Shown here in pieces: positions 63,395 to 64,000 of a DNA stretch of 64,000 nt. The notes under the pieces are model-generated. The model was not told where the DNA came from, ran no database searches, and saw only the letters and a program-made list of their open reading frames with translations. The stretch is taken from NCBI GenBank assembly GCA_006386115.1, contig VFIW01000042.1:310001-374000 (forward strand). The letters are read 5' to 3'. Numbering within the stretch: the stretch's first letter is position 1; every line of letters begins with the position of its first letter. This DNA comes from Globisporangium splendens. Taxonomy: Eukaryota; Oomycota; Peronosporomycetes; Pythiales; Pythiaceae. Made by a program: the position numbers and the translations under genes.

Positions 63395-64000
63395 CTAGTT
63401 ATCGTGGTCATGCTTGTCGTCGTCATGGTCATGCTCGCAGTCGTCGCTGTCCTTCTTGTCATGGTCGTGGTCATGCTCGCAGTCATCGCTGTCCTTCTTG
63501 CAATCGTCATGGTCATGCTCGCAGTCATCGCTGTCCTTCTTGCAATCGTCGTGGTCATGCTCGCAGTCATCGCTGTCCTTCTTGCAATCGTCGCGGTCAT
63601 GCTCGCAGTCATCGCTGTCCTTCTTGCAATCGTCATGGTCATGCTCGCAGTCATCGCTGTCCTTCTTGTCATGGTCATGGTCATGCTCGCAGTCATCGCT
63701 GTCCTTCTTGTCATGGTCATGGTCATGCTCGCAGTCGTCGCTGTCCTTCTTGCAATCGTCATGGTCATGCTCGCAGTCATCGCTGTCCTTCTTGCCATGG
63801 TCGTGGTCATGCTCGCAGTCATCGCTGTCCTTCTTGCATGGTCATGGTCATGCTCGCAGTCATCGCTGTCCTTCTTGCAATCGTCATGTCATCATGCAGT
63901 CGCGGCATCATGGTCATGCTCGCAGTCATCGCTGTCCTTCTTGCAATGGTCATGCTCGCAGTCATCGCTGTCCTTCTTGTCATGGTCATGGTCATGCTCG
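63395..64000 (-). pseudogene. Partial DDCEHDHD-repeat secreted protein, broken, cut by window end
   Basis: On the minus strand an array of KKDSDDCEHDHD-type units runs from the window edge to a TAG at 63395 (ending DDDKHDHDN). It is the same 42-bp unit family as the gene at 60842, in inverted orientation. Two lesions are visible: near 63885-63905 (irregular unit with a TGA) and near 63835 (a GCATGG junction that shifts frame). From 63834 to 63395 the frame is open. The signal peptide and CBM1 part would lie beyond 64000, so whether a functional gene starts there is unknown. The open frame of simple Met/Thr/Ala composition on this strand is a shadow. Confidence 0.75.

Noticed and set aside
63334..63822. 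162-codon minus-strand frame of Met/Thr/Ala/Arg repeats
   Set aside because: It is the +1 reading of the DDCEHDHD array; the real frame ends at 63395.

Overview
This is nuclear DNA of a filamentous eukaryote, most probably an oomycete (Peronosporales or Pythium-like). Intact genes have few, short introns (69-92 nt, GT-AG). At least ten sites carry the oomycete-type core promoter, an Inr (TCAYTT/TCATTY) fused to a CAATTTGC-like flanking element. The repeats are Ty3/gypsy chromoviruses and RNase H-bearing LINEs. A flagellar gene (KATNIP-like) and secreted CBM1-like proteins fit a zoosporic pathogen or saprotroph. I cannot name the species. I saw no rRNA, tRNA, CRISPR or organellar sequence.

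Layout. 0-8 kb: two near-identical equilibrative nucleoside transporter (ENT) genes and a promoter-plus-first-19-codons relic of a third copy. 8.5-15.2 kb: a minus-strand catechol O-methyltransferase cluster (one pseudogene, two intact four-exon genes) split by a 5'-truncated LINE. 15.66-25.70 kb: a nested LTR-retrotransposon complex. Outer element A has 369-bp LTRs and a perfect 5-bp CAGAT target duplication. It contains a near-complete chromovirus B with about 649-bp LTRs, a canonical -1 frameshift signal between gag and pol, twin CRE palindromes in each LTR, and a 355-codon antisense coiled-coil ORF with its own promoter-like sequence. 26-40 kb: gene-poor, with three more LINE copies, an orphan membrane-protein fragment and old diverged repeats, including a 30-nt palindromic motif seen four times.

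40.3-44.5 kb: a three-exon putative bZIP/START-like regulator, then a multi-pass membrane protein gene with one in-frame stop and one homopolymer frameshift. 45-54.1 kb: a direct tandem duplication of [secreted CBM1-like protein + KATNIP-like gene]. Each unit has kept a different gene intact. 54.7-58.2 kb: a TKL-like pseudokinase with an ARM-like tail. 58.2-59.8 kb: a six-exon TPR protein. 60.8-61.5 and 63.4-64.0 kb: two inverted members of the same secreted family with Asp/His/Cys-rich tandem tails, flanking a broken membrane-protein gene.

The genes do not form one pathway. The themes are recent duplication (ENT, COMT, secreted family, KATNIP), complementary decay of duplicates, and retroelements that use the host's promoter grammar. 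Intron and exon limits were placed by eye from GT/AG sites and protein continuity and may be off by a base or two.
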